Shown: positions 41,831-54,015 of the stretch, piece by piece
Layout: each line of letters starts with the position of its first letter
Position numbering within the stretch: the stretch's first letter is position 1
Source of the DNA: Diadema setosum
Taxonomy: Eukaryota; Echinodermata; Echinoidea; Diadematoida; Diadematidae
NCBI RefSeq assembly: GCF_964275005.1
Contig: NC_092704.1
Location: forward strand, 11,968,871-12,032,870
Direction of reading: 5' to 3'
Length of the DNA stretch: 64,000 nt
The notes under the pieces: model-generated
Database searches by the model: none
What the model was told of the DNA's origin: nothing
The model's input: only the letters and a program-made list of their open reading frames with translations
Position numbers and translations under genes: made by a program

Positions 41831-42359
41831 AGAAGACCAGCTAGTGCAGCCGAGTATTGGCTATGCAGCATCTCGTCAGTTCGAAAATGAAAAACAACCC
41901 CCCCCCCACCCAAAAAAAAAAGAAAAAAAAAAAAAAGAGCAACAACCAAATGATACGAGGGGGTTCTGGAAGCAGCTGCCACGCACAAGATACAGGTATA
42001 TCACAATCCGTCATGTTCTATGGTAACACGGATCTTTATCAGCCGATAAATCAAATGTGTTATTTTCAATGTCACAAGTTCATTATCTTTTTTAATTTCT
42101 TATTTCCATTTTTTTAAAGCACTGGAACAGTATGTAACATGACAAGAGCGACAAAATAATATGTAATGTCATATTTAGTTCACTGGTTGTGAATTGATAG
42201 CACAGACTCTTTGGAAACTGTAATAGAGATGAGAACTCATTGAATAACCGGATCTTCTGAAAGCTAATACGACAGGACGGCATAAAGATGTGAGAAAACT
42301 TGTAAAGCGATACAGATACGACGTAATGCACCCGCACTTCACAGAAGTAACAAACGATA

Positions 42360-43600
42360 GCACACCCTGATTTGGCATGAAGACTCAACATAGGTGAAAA
42401 GGGTCAATCTAGTCAATCTTGAGTTTTTCATATTTTGTGAAAGAGCAATTCTTCTTGTACATTATTGTAACATTTAGGATCATAAAACGAATAGGAAATT
42501 ATGTGTTCAGTTTTTCTAGAACACTTTGTTTTTTGTAGAATCGTGTGATTAGGTATGCTGCCCTATTTTGGCAAAAGGAAGCAAGTGACACTGAGTACAA
42601 ATGCTACAAATAAAGAAAATATGTTTTGGGTAGGCCCTCCAACATGGAAATTTGTGGAAAGAAATAATGTCGGTATTCGTGCAAGTCACATTGGTGATGC
42701 ATTTATGACAATTCGAAGAATTTTGATATTCCCACAGAAACTCATCATTATGTAAGTTGCTTCCTTTTGCCAAAGTAATATAGATTTGTAGCAAACATGA
42801 AAAATCTGGCAAGAGGAAGCATGTGATAATCATATCACGAGTATGTTAGTTGCTTCCTTTTGCCAAAGTATTATAGATTTGTAGCAAACATAAAAAAAAA
42901 TGGCAAAAGGAAGCAAGTGACAATCATATTATAAGGATGTCACTTGCTTCCTTTTGCCGAAATATTTTAGATTGTGTGCAAATATAAAAAATTTGGCAAA
43001 AGGAAGCAAGTGACAATCATACCATATGCGGTTGTAACTTGCTTCCTTTTGCCAAAGTATTTCAGATCTTTAGCAAACATGAAAAATCTGGCAAAAGGAA
43101 GCAAGTGACATTCATATGATGAGAATGTTACTTGCTTCCTTTTGCCAAAGTAGGGCAGTACTAGTATGTCTTAGAAGCTCATTTTCATTTCTTAAAAATC
43201 CTTTACACACTATTCACTTTCGATTGCCATAACTTTTGAAAGGATGATGCTACTGCTTTGAAAGTGGCTGTTCGTAATGGATAGAATGTGTTAATAGAGC
43301 TTGCTACAATTTTAACTCAATCTAATTGTACCTTTATTGTTTTTGTCCCGTTCATTGTACGGCTAGCATGGCTTGATTAGATTAAGCGCTTGAATAGAGC
43401 CTACACTACGGAGCCTCTTTTCTCAGTATATTTACACACTTTTCCACAATGTTGCTAATAGCATAGGTTAGGAAAATTCATTTGATTTTAGTCACTTAAA
43501 AGCTTCATGTATGATTTTTTTTTTTTCCTTCAGAATCTGTCCTTCACTAGAAAGCAGTTTCTCGCTACTTTTTATTGGTTGTGTGATACAGGGTCACATA
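42360..43600 (+). mobile_element. TIR element family TGTGACC, copy A (interrupted)
   Basis: It shares the body (for example gcgcttgaatagagcc, gagcctcttttctcagt) and right end (gatacagggtcacata) with the copies at 47061-47700, 48387-49564 and 56983-57678. The left TIR is degraded. An unrelated multi-hairpin element is inserted at 42558-43158 between TATG repeats. Confidence 0.8.
42558..43158. mobile_element. Multi-hairpin insertion with gcttccttttgcca palindromes
   Basis: The ends ctgccctattttggcaaaag and ttttgccaaagtagggcag are inverted. Between them, units of about 110 bp each carry a hairpin made of ttgcttccttttgcca and tggcaaaaggaagcaa around a short loop. Four such units are seen near 42755-42830, 42850-42925, 42945-43015 and 43030-43110. 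TATG lies on both sides (42554-42557, 43165-43168). Confidence 0.85.
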
Positions 43601-43884
43601 TAAATACCATTGCTTTTGAGTCAATAGGGTACAGAATAGCTACTCGTGACAGAATGTAATGGTGCCTTGTTTCCTGCGATACCTACAGCAAAACGTTTAT
43701 AATCATAATGATAATAAGTGATACATGATACCAATAATGACAATAACAATATTGTGTTCCTGATATATAGTAAAAATTATATCAATAAACACATTATTGA
43801 TAACTGATATACAAGGCCATGTTAATTATCCTTGATAATTATCCATGCCCTTCCCATATCAAAACACTATGTGTTGATGATATT

Positions 43885-44230
43885 TACGGGTGCACGTCAC
43901 GAGTTCGACACATTCAAATCATACAGCCAACGAGTCATATAGCTTACGAGTCATAGTCCACGAATCATGTACATCCCATGAGTTCGACACTAAGCAAACA
44001 AGGCCCAAAGTTCGATATTAACCCGTAGTATACTGAATTTAATCCCCATAGACTTAACACAAAGATAACCAGTTTCCCGTAGGGAACGGGTTGATAAAAC
44101 AAACAAGGCCCTCAAGACCGACTTAAAGCCCAGTGATGTAACGTCGAATTCGTATTTCGTTTTTACTTCGTGTCGAACTCGCGGGTCTCTTTTGCTTGTT
44201 GACGAACTCGAGGGTCTTGTTTGCCTAGTC
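43885..44230. repeat. Diverged relative of the 27.4/28.7 kb foldback minisatellite
   Basis: It starts gggtgcacgtcacgagttcg, as at 27411, with acgagtcatacagcc units. After a centre at about 44010-44140 the units reappear in reverse (gtcgaactcgcgggtctc, tttgcctagtc). Confidence 0.75.
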
Positions 44231-44379
44231 TTATCAGAGGGATAGAGTTATTTCCCTCTTTAAAAGGGAACGGTATGATTACACAAAACATTGCTAAGTT
44301 AGACCCGAAACCCGGAGCCGAGACGGCCAGGGGCCCTTATAGGATCTTGAGGCAGATTTACTTACTACTGAGCCAAATC

Positions 44380-44640
44380 ATACGGTTAAGGAACGTAAAT
44401 TTTTACGAATCAACGACCCTTTGGAGGAACGAACTTAATTTCGTTTTCAGATTGCTGAACCTCAGGAATAGGAGCCTTATTGCATTTTTGGATTACGAAC
44501 CTTTGGAATAACGAACCTACAAAAATGGTCAAATTAACTAACTCTATTTCATGCTCGGCTTCATGGACTGTTATAGGTACAGGGAATTAGTGTGATTTGG
44601 GTTAACGAAGCTACGGAATAACGAATGTATTTTATTTTTA
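44380..44640. repeat. ttcggaataacgaa minisatellite, cluster 2
   Basis: Degenerate units such as aggaacgaac, aacctttggaataacgaac and gctacggaataacgaatg. The 96-aa frame over 44221-44511 follows these units and has no recognisable domain. Confidence 0.6.
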
Positions 44641-45607
44641 ATCATTATTATTATTTTCAATAATTAACAACACCCGCATGTGGCGTCTCGCTGTCATCAA
44701 TTGAAACGCACAAACATGAAACACAAATAAACATGATGTTTATATAATAGCATAAGATATTATACAAAAACTGCATGGGCCCTGTATAATGAAGAATTAT
44801 AATTTTGTATATCGTTGATTTCTATCATATTAGTCTATGGCAGCCTGTGTGGTATATCTTTTGATAAAACTGGGCCTGATCGGTCAGAGGGACTCTTTCA
44901 GGCTACTGTGTAATGATAAATATTATCATTTCAATGGACGAGCCAATATTGATGTTCAGCAAAGGTATCAATATCATCCGGTGATCGCGGATCATTAGTG
45001 TGGAGACATACTCATAGGAAGCGGTGAATTAAAAAATGTTTTACATCATTGATTTATTTCTTGTATATTAAAGTGCAGGCGACTGAACGAAGGGGGGTTT
45101 ACACTAAAAATTAAAATAAGGACAGTATTTGTTAAATTCTAAAAATTAAAAGTAGTTATTTCGGGGCCAATGTGACGAGTTTAGTTTAACATCCTAGTAA
45201 TGCAGGTTAGTTAAGGTTGCCCGTCGTCTGCAGTATATTGAGCATGATTCCGCTGCCTCCTCTGTTCACGGGATATTATTTTTCTCGCACCTGTGGTGTA
45301 TAATATATGCACAGCAGATGGTCAAAATGTCCGTTGCTGCTCCATAAATCACACTATGGAACAGACAGTGATGATTAAACGATGTAACATTATAACACAG
45401 CTTTGTGCAAATGTGGTGGTGTATTGGTGTTTTGGGGGAGAAGGAGGCCTGAGCACTCCCATTTTTCTTTTTCTCACAATATATAGGGTCTGATTTTTCA
45501 TTCTATTTGTTTTTTTCTTGTCAGCCGATGTTGGTAGACAAGTGGCAGCTAAAACAGTCAGGAGATTTTTGGGAGGTAAGTGAAGTAGCAGCGACAAACG
45601 GTTTTTT

Positions 45608-45655
<48 letters not shown>

Positions 45656-46125
45656 GTTTGTTTCTTTGCTTGTCAATCGAATTTGTAGAGAAGTTTAGCT
45701 AAAATGTGACGACTTTTATTTTTCTTCTTTTTCTTGTTTTGCTTGTCATCCGATTTCTAGACAAGTGGCAGCAAAATGTCCCCCCCCCCCAATCCTGAAA
45801 ACAAATCGACGTCCCTGTTCCCACAAAGTTGGCCCCTCACTTTTGAAAAAAAAAAAAAAAGTAGCACCGCCCCTCATATGGTTACATTTCGTTACTCAGA
45901 AGGTCCCTAAGGTTAAAATGTCCGCCGCTACTTTATAAATTGCACTATACACATGGAACTTGTGCGTGTATTGTAATAGTACCTTTTTACATCAAAACCT
46001 TTTCGTGAAAAGCCTATTTTTTATTATTCATGTGCATTGATAAAATCATGTCGGAACATAGGTGACGTGATGCTATTATTGCATGGGATAAACCGGCTCT
46101 ATTTAACTATCTGTTGTGTGTGCAC

Positions 46126-46159
<34 letters not shown>

Positions 46160-46715
46160 ACACACACAGACATACACACACACACGCACCCACACACAAA
46201 ATACACATACACGCATAAATAAAAGGAAGCAAGATTGTTTTCCACACGAAGAATGATAATCACAATTTTGTTCATTTTGACATCAGCTCACTTTTGAACA
46301 ATGAGGTATAGGGGCATGTACCTGTTGCCTGCAGCCTTTCAGCAGCCCTTTACAAGGGTGATAGCACTGAACGTTTTGGGCCTAGAAGTGGAAATCAATC
46401 TCGTGAGCGTGCTCATCATTTTTTTTTCATTATCATTATGGTTATGATAATAACTCTGGTTATTATTCACAGCAAGTAAAAAACCTTACCCAGTCCTATA
46501 CTCCGCTCCCATTGGAAAATTCAGTCACAAAGTTACTCGGAGTATAGTCACTTCGACCTATGAAATTGCTCGATTCGTCTATCTGCCGTCAGTGCTAAAC
46601 ATTATGACCTTCTCTGGACAGCACTCTGTTGACTAGCTTGGTTGTTCCTGGCAAACGCTGCGTTTAATATAAATCATTTGATTTATGACACGCAGTGACT
46701 CCTAGAAATAGTGAG

Positions 46716-46903
46716 TCTCTAACAACGTGGTAGAGAGTCTCAATGAGTTGATATCTAAGCCATTATTACTCTATAGCGAAGACACGTCAATCCCGTTAGA
46801 GCCTGGCTGGCGCAATATTGAAAACATGCACGACGCTGACACTGATATTCTGTTGTTCCTACAAAGTCTTAAAATGCGCCAGGAGAGTGACAGGACACTA
46901 AAG
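46716..46903 (+). CDS. Candidate plus-strand exon of an unrecognised gene
   Basis: An open segment bounded by AG at 46714-46715 and GTAATG at 46904 encodes a balanced sequence: SNNVVESLNELISKP, LLLYSEDTSIPLEPGW, RNIENMHDADTDILLF, LQSLKMRQESDRTLK. It is not low complexity and matches no repeat in this window. The acceptor lacks a good pyrimidine tract, and no flanking exons were found. Confidence 0.3.
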
Positions 46904-47060
46904 GTAATGGAGGAATATTAGATACAGCTGACAGTCATGTCTTCATGCTTGCGTCAATGCTTCCTGTTAACATTGATCTGTGGATATATGGAAATCTCAT
47001 AGTGTTCCCTTTGAATGAGGTACATTGTAATTAAACTTCATAAGCATAAATGCAGATTCA

Positions 47061-47700
47061 AATGAGTAGAGCTTCAAAACTATCTTGACTTTTTCATATT
47101 TTCTGAAAGAGCAAGTCTTCTTCTACATTAAGCTAAAATTTGGGATCATAAAATGGGCAGGAAAGTGTGTTTTTCAGCAGTTTATCTTGAACATTTTTTT
47201 TTTGGTAGAATAGTGTGATTAGGTGTGTCTTTAGAGTCCCCTTTTCATTTCTTAAAAAAAAAACCTGGTACACACTCTTCACTTTCAACTGTAATAACTT
47301 AAGAAAGGATAATGCTATTGCTTTGAAAGTTGACATTAATTATGGACAGAATGTGTTAATAAGGCATGGTCAATTTCAGTTTAATCTGATAATCCCTTCA
47401 TTGTTGTTACTCCGGTGGTTTTACACACACCCTGATTTTTGTCCCATTCATAGCATCGCCAGCACGGCTTGGTAAAGATTAAGCGCTTGAATAGACACTG
47501 TACTGCAGAGCCTCTTTTCTCAGTTCACACTTTTCCTGAGAGTGCGCTTTCTTTCCAATATTTAGATAGGTTAGGAGAGTCCATTTGATTTGAGTTATAC
47601 ATCATTTTAAAGCTTAGAGTCTACTCTTTCAGAATATGCTCTTAACTAAAATTTCATATCTGGCGACTTTTTGTTTGTTTTGTGATGCACGGTCACATAT
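47061..47700 (+). mobile_element. TIR element family TGTGACC, copy B
   Basis: It ends gcgactttttgtttgttttg followed by tgatgcacggtcacata. The body matches copies A, C and D. The left TIR is missing. Confidence 0.8.
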
Positions 47701-48057
47701 ATGCATGTTTTACTTATGCACATAATTCTAAAATACAATGCAGCAATGATAAATCTGTAGAAAGCAAGAATGGATCACCAAAAAAAGATACATAAATAAA
47801 TAAATAAATGTACGTACTGGAATCTTTGGGGGTTTTACACACTACTTTTTTATACTCACATTTTCTTTTTCATTTCCCTGTCTTTTCCCCCTGCTATTAT
47901 AAATAACGGAGGTTCACATATTCCAGTAATGTAGCAATGTCATTCCATTACATTACCAGATTACCACTTGCTTGACATTTTCACCTGTATGGAATTTATG
48001 CATGCTTTCCTCTTGATCTGCTTTCTTTAGCATCCAATTATAATGCATGTACGCCTA
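47701..48057. repeat. Tandem duplication, unit 1
   Basis: The block from ttttacttatgcacataatt to tagcatccaattata is repeated almost identically at 48058-48387. Confidence 0.9.
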
Positions 48058-48387
48058 TATTTTACTTATGCACATAATTCTAAAATACAATGCAGCAATG
48101 ATAAATCTGTAGAAAGCAAGAATGGATCACCAAAAAAAAAAAAAGATAAATGAATAAATAAATGTACGTACTGGAATCTTTGGGGGTTTTCCACACTACT
48201 TTTTTATACTCACATTTTCTTTTTCATTTCCCTATCTTTTCCACCTGCTATTATGAATAACGGAGGCTCACATATTCCAGTAATGTAGCAATGCCATTCC
48301 ATTACAATACCACTTGCTTGACATTTTCACCTGTATGGAATTTATGTATGCTTTCCTCTTGATCTGCTTTCTTTAGCATCCAATTAT
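48058..48387. repeat. Tandem duplication, unit 2
   Basis: Near-identical second copy; differences are a longer A run and a few substitutions. Its end is interrupted by TIR element copy C. The continuation (tgacgctgctatatcatcat) resumes at 49570 and has a relative at 51580-51815. Confidence 0.9.
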
Positions 48388-49564
48388 ATGTGACCGTGCA
48401 TCACGAAACAAACAAAAAGTCGCACCCCTTGATTTTGTGTGAGAACTCAAGAAAGGTGAAATGGGTCAACTGAGTCACTAGGCGTTTTCACATCAGCCCG
48501 ATGTTTCGAAATAGCGCGCTATTTTCTGACTTGGGAAATTTTCCCGATAGCGAAATAGCGCGCTATTTGATAATGTGAACACAAATTAACGCGCTAATTG
48601 TATCGCTCTGATCGAGAAAATTTCTCGAGTCCAACTCGGGAAATTTTTGAAATAGCGGGATAGTAGCGCGCTATTTGATAATGTGAAAACGACTCGAGAA
48701 ATTAGCGCGATGCATCCCATTATGCCTAGCGTGTGTGACCCGATCGATCGAGGCAAACTGCACACAAATCACGAGGAATTTTTGAGAGGGCACACACATT
48801 ACTTATGCTGTTTGCACATACTCAGCTGTCGAATTAGCTCGACAAAAATTCGGGCTGATTCTCTTCGGGCTGATGTGAATAAGAAATGAAATAGCGCGCT
48901 AACTCGCAATCGCGAAAAATTTCTCGAGCTTGGATTTTTATCGGGCTGATGTGAAAACGCCTGATTTTAAGTTTTACATATTTTCTTAAAGAGCCATTCT
49001 TCTTCTACATTATTCTTGAGTTTGGAATCATAAATTGAATGGGAAAGTGGGTTTTCAGCAGTTTTTCTACAACCCCTTTTTTGGCACAGTAGCGTGATCA
49101 GATTTTCTTTTAGATGCCCCTTTTCATTTCTTGAAAATCCTTTGCACACTCTTCACTTTCAACTCTGATAACTTTTGAAAGGGCGATGCCACTGCTTTGG
49201 AAGTTGACATTCATCATGAACAGAATGTCTTAATAGAGCACGGTCAATTTCAGCTTAATCTAATAATCCCTTTATTGATGTTGCTACAGTGGTTTACATC
49301 ATTTTCTTTTTTGTCCCATTCATGGCACAGATAGCACAGCTTCGTAAAGATTAAGCGCATGAATAGACCCTGTACTTTAGAGCCTCTTTTCTCAGTTCAA
49401 ACTTTTCCAGAGTGTGGGCTTTCTTTCCAATATTCATATAGGTTAGGAGAATTCATTCGAATTGAGTTATACATCAGCTTAGAGTCTGCTCTTTGAGAAT
49501 CTGCCAATAACTATAAATCCATGTCTGGCAACTTTTTGTTGGCTTTATGGTGCAGGGTCACATA
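48387..49564 (+). mobile_element. TIR element family TGTGACC, copy C (carries a nested MITE)
   Basis: Full ends: tatgtgaccgtgcatcacga on the left and tggtgcagggtcacata on the right, with aacaaacaaaaagtcgc and its complement in the TIRs. A separate MITE occupies 48481-48961. Confidence 0.85.
48481..48961. mobile_element. Foldback MITE nested in copy C
   Basis: The ends ggcgttttcacatcagcccg and cgggctgatgtgaaaacgcc are perfect inverted repeats. The inner region repeats aatagcgcgctattt and aatttctcgag palindromes. Confidence 0.9.
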
Positions 49565-49953
49565 TACTCTTATGTGACGCTGCTATATCATCATCCTCGT
49601 TCATTTGTGATTTGTTACGAATTTTTTGAACATTCTCATTCCTCATCCCATTTATCAATAACTACAATTTCTAAAACTTTATGCCCAGCGTAACCAATTT
49701 GTAGATGTTTAAATACAAAAGTCTAAAAGGCGTCTGGCGGTCTCCTTTAACGTTCCTCCTCAATTCCTTTTCTTTATTTCATATCAATATTAATATCAAC
49801 CTATTATGTTATCAATCCACCCCTAGCTTTCTCTTCACACGAACACACGCACGCATGTACACTCAAAATGTTATATACACACATATATCAATGATAGAAC
49901 AGAACTCCAGAAATGCATCATGCTGTTAATGTCAACAGTTTATACAAGCAGTT

Positions 49954-49956
<3 letters not shown>

Positions 49957-50012
<56 letters not shown>
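49957..50012. repeat. (TA)n and (GA)n microsatellite block
   Basis: An (AT)n run followed by gagagagaga. A similar block recurs at 50147-50196. Confidence 0.9.
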
Positions 50013-50014
<2 letters not shown>

Positions 50015-50019
50015 AGAGA

Positions 50020-50057
50020 GAGAGAGAGAGAAAGATCTATGTATCTATATGTATCTT

Positions 50058-50093
<36 letters not shown>

Positions 50094-50146
50094 AACTCAA
50101 AGTAACGGCGCAAGGAAATTTGGTCTGACGTTTTGGTCAAAGAACT

Positions 50147-50196
<50 letters not shown>

Positions 50197-50305
50197 TTTA
50201 TGTATCTATATGTATCTTTTTCATATATATATGAAAAAGTCAAAGTAACGGTGCAAGAAAATTTGGTCTGACGTTTCGGTCAAAGAACTTTTAGTCAAAC
50301 ACGTC
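50020..50305. repeat. Duplicated segment with ttggtctgacgtttcggtcaaagaa
   Basis: The unit gtatctatatgtatcttttt + atgaaaaa + cgcaaggaaatttggtctga occurs twice (about 50039-50140 and 50200-50290). On the minus strand it reads ctttgaccgaaacgtcagac, reminiscent of the motif at hammerhead-bearing ends of Penelope-like elements and related repeats. No complete ribozyme core was found. Confidence 0.5.
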
Positions 50306-50529
50306 AAAGTCAAATCATGGACACACAATATGTATGTACATGTATATGTATATTCTTCCTTGGAATAATCTTGGTTTATTTTATGCATACAAAATCACAC
50401 AGATTCAACAACTCCATACATAAATGTGCGCATCATCAACTTCATGAAACAGTGAAAAGATTAGTTAATAAGGACAGTAAGGAAAAAAGAATATTGAATG
50501 TGTCCATGTAATTTGGATTGGCAGAAGTT

Positions 50530-50950
50530 TGTTTGGTAATGAATATAGTTATAGTGCACATTCGGTCATTACTACGGCAAAGGCCCCTGAACGTGTTAAC
50601 TTTAATAGCAGACTCATTTATTATCATTACTATTATTGTAAAGTAGTTGGAGTGGTACACATACACTTTGTAATTTTCCCTTTTCCCCCATATACCCTTC
50701 CCTCTCTCTCTATCCCTTATTCTATCCAGAGTATCTAAGTATAGGGTCTCCATACGGTCAAGCCTCGGCTTATTTTGGAGACCCTTCTGTTTAAGTTCCC
50801 TAAGCTGTTTGTAAAACTTTTGTTTTGTACTAAAAAATATTTGTCGATATACTGTTTGTCATAAATGATTTGTACACAATCATATCTGATGTAATGAAAT
50901 TAAGCAGAAATAAATCAAATCAAATCAAATCAAATCAAATCAAATCAAAT
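50530..50950 (+). mobile_element. LINE 3' end with (AAATC)n tail
   Basis: The sequence around 50740-50905 (ggtctccatacggtcaagcc, then a T-rich 3' UTR) ends in nine AAATC pentamers at 50907-50950, the microsatellite tail style of CR1/L2-like elements. The 5' border is approximate, and no coding part is left. Confidence 0.5.
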
Positions 50951-52484
50951 TATGGTAATGGATATTGTAAGTAATGTAGTACAGCAATAACATGTTTGTC
51001 GTTTCTGAATTTCACACTTTTACATGTATAGACTAGTAGGGCCTATGTGCTACAACTTGTAGTACCCCATTGTGCTTTTACGATCAGTACGCCGACTTTA
51101 AGACGGCAACGAACCATCAAGCAAGATTTTAGCATCTTGCGTGCAAAATATAAGACGGGTAGAATGGAGATAACCGCTTGGTATGTGTGAAGTCGTGAAA
51201 GCTGCCAATTTTGCTCCGGTTTCTTCAGCTCTTAACGAAGCAAACAATATCATTATACTGTTCAATTCTTTGCCAGCTGACACAAATAAACATAGATTTA
51301 GAAAATATGTATTTTTTTTTTTTAGGTAATCATCAGATGTATGCTCTCTAATGCTCCACACGTTGCACGGAAATTTGGCCACTTTCAGGCTCTCGTCCCA
51401 CGCAAGCCCGAAGCACAGAACTAAATGCGTGCATGTATGCAAGCAAGCGCTATGCACGCAAGTGGCAAGCAAACACAGAACTCGAATCCAGTTCTGTATG
51501 CAAACTGTAGCAGCATAATGACGTTAATTCGGACCATTACAATACCATGTGCTTAACAATTTCACATATGTAGAATTTATGCATGCAATTTATGCATCTT
51601 CTTTTGTTCAACTTCCTTGAGCCTCTAACTCATTCATTCTTATAGTGAGGCTGCCATGTTATCATCCTTGTTCATTGTGATTTGTTATAAATTTTGAAAA
51701 CATACTTTTTCCTCATTCCAATCACTATAAATTCTGAAACTCTGTACCCAGTGTAACCAATTTATAGTTGTTCATATGTAAAAGTCTGAAAATCATTCGG
51801 AGGTCTCCTTTAAAAGATAATATGAAATGAGGGGGAAAAACAAAAGAAAAAAATGTTGGAAAAGGTGACGATATGATCGCTTCCCAAGTCGATCAGTTAC
51901 CCGCTCGTAAGATAAAGAGGGGCCCACACTCCACAAGCTCTGCATTTTTAGTGGGTCCCTCCATTTTCGCACTTAGCGCATTATGTCATATTTTATTCGA
52001 CCACTTCAGTTTTTATCACAACGTATAGGCCTAATTACTATAAAGTTCCTCAATTATTGTATAGTCTTCTCATTCTACAACGTTTTGTTTACCTTATATC
52101 TCTGTTATCAAAGGAATTGAAATGTATGTATTTTGTAGAAAAATAAAATAAACTTTGGAATTGAAATAGGATCGTTGATATCACTAAATTACCGGAGTTG
52201 GGTGGGCTTATTTTTTTTTTTTCATTAAACGAAATCGGGAAGTAACAAATTTGTCACCTTAAGTGTTAAACCGGATTAGCATGACTTTGCCGCAGTCCCA
52301 TGTGAAGTCTCAGATGAAACGGTAGAGAGTTGAAGATAGTTTTATCCCAATTCCATGACAGATTCTTTCAACTTCAACAAGAGGCTATGGTGACTGTTGA
52401 AGAAAATTCAGTCTGCAGTAAATATGGTAATCACAATACACTTTTTTCGTATATTGAGGCAGATTTCCAGTAAATAACACTTAC

Positions 52485-53300
52485 TTTATATAGCGCTTAA
52501 TACTGACGTCACTAAGCGCATTAATCAGGGAAAAAAATATTGAAGTATGACACCTCATTGGGTACATAACAACAATAACAACAACAACAACAACAAATTA
52601 GGATTGAGTAAATAGATACGTGTTTAGCAATGATTTAAACTTATCAACACTTTCAGCATCACGAATTTAGAGAGGGAGTGTGTTCCAAAGAGATGGAGAA
52701 ATAACAGAAAAAGCCCTATCACCATAACGGATACAGGTGCGGGGACCATGAGAAAATTGGAGAGTGGAGGAAGAACGGAGAGAATGGGTTGAAGTGGAGG
52801 AGCGAAAGGAAATCAAGTCTTTAAGAATGAGATGGGGCAAGATTATTTCATATCTTATAAACAATAAGGATTTTAAAGATGATATGTTGATGTGCGGGGA
52901 GCCAGTGGAGGGATTGGAGAACAGGAGTATTGTGGTCATAATAATCTTTTTTGTAAGGGTCACAAGCCTAGCAGCTGTATTTTGAATTCTTTGAAATGGT
53001 GCGATACTCGAAGCAGGGAGACCAATAAGAAGGGAGTTGCAGTAATCAAGATGAGAAGATAAAAATGCGTGAATAAGACATTCAGTGGAAGACTGATCCA
53101 ATAACTTGCAGATTTTAGCAATTTTACAAATACCCCAAGCAGCAGAACGACATGAGTTCTTATGTGTTGTTGAAAATGCCTACAATCTACAATAACTCCT
53201 AGATCTCTTACAGACTGACAGATGGGGGTAGTACTATCTTCAAGAGAAAATGTTTTGAGAGTACTACCTCGCCTGAACTGAGAAATATACATGATAATGC
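52485..53300 (-). mobile_element. CR1/L2-group LINE fragment (C-terminal part of ORF2)
   Basis: Minus-strand frames contain VRDLGVIVDCRHFQQHI (53292-52960) and, in another frame, ECLIHAFLSSHLDYCNSLL, QRIQNTAARLVT, LRSSSTL and GDRAFSVISPSLWNTLP (53101-52667). This is the conserved tail of CR1/L2 LINE proteins with a frameshift near 53100. The 3' end has a cgctatataaag-type motif and an AAC/GTT run (52567-52597). Confidence 0.85.
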
Positions 53301-53380
53301 AAAATACTTAGTATCATCTCCATAGAATGAGCCAAACTCGCTTTGATATCATTGTATCTTGAATTGTACTTTCATTCCAG

Positions 53381-53476
53381 ATGCCGGCAGGCATTGTGTC
53401 AATCGTATACTCTGATAGAATATTTTCAGCTCATCTTTGGCTCACCTTCGAGGGGACGAGATCCATCCTGTTCTCA
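53381..53476 (+). CDS. Weak candidate plus-strand exon
   Basis: An AG at the end of tttcattccag is followed by ATGCCGGCAGGC and a frame MPAGIVSIVYSDRIFSAHLW up to a possible GTATAT donor. It has no recognised domain and could be chance; it sits just upstream (plus sense) of the LINE fragment. Confidence 0.15.
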
Positions 53477-53824
53477 CTTCAAGGTATATCACTTCACACC
53501 CACTCGCACGTTTCTAATCCACCCGTGTCCAGTGGCGCGGTGCGCCTCCGCGCATCGCCGATGACAAGTGAATGACGAGTCCCGAACCATTTTTATTTCA
53601 CTCTTTCCCTAGTTTGCTTCAGGAAATGTTTCACAAAATATTTAAATCCATCTTAGATTATAAGATCAACTTAAAGTTATGGTAGGCTGTGTGTTATTTC
53701 AATAATATTATATTTTTCATATAAGAATAACAATTTTATAGACATCTTCATTAAGGACTTTATTAACGAAATAAAGTAAGGGACAAAAAAAAAAAAATAA
53801 ATCTGTGAATGTTCATAATTGAAT

Positions 53825-54015
53825 CGTTATTCCGAAGGTTCGTTTTTCTTTCGAACAAACCTCAGCTTATTTTCGGATTAACGAATCTTTAGAATAACGA
53901 ACCTTATTCAATTTTTCGGACTGTCGAACCTTCAGAATAACGAATTTTTATTCATGTTTGGATTAAGAAACCGCCGGTACAACGAGCCTCATTTCATTTT
54001 CGGAATAACGAACGG
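53825..54015. repeat. ttcggaataacgaa minisatellite, cluster 3
   Basis: Units ttattccgaaggttcgtttt, then ggattaacgaatctttagaa and ttttcggaataacgaac, in both directions as in cluster 1. Confidence 0.75.

Noticed and set aside
51098-51472. 124-aa minus-strand frame
   Set aside because: No domain, no splice support and no similarity to other parts of the window. Treated as chance.
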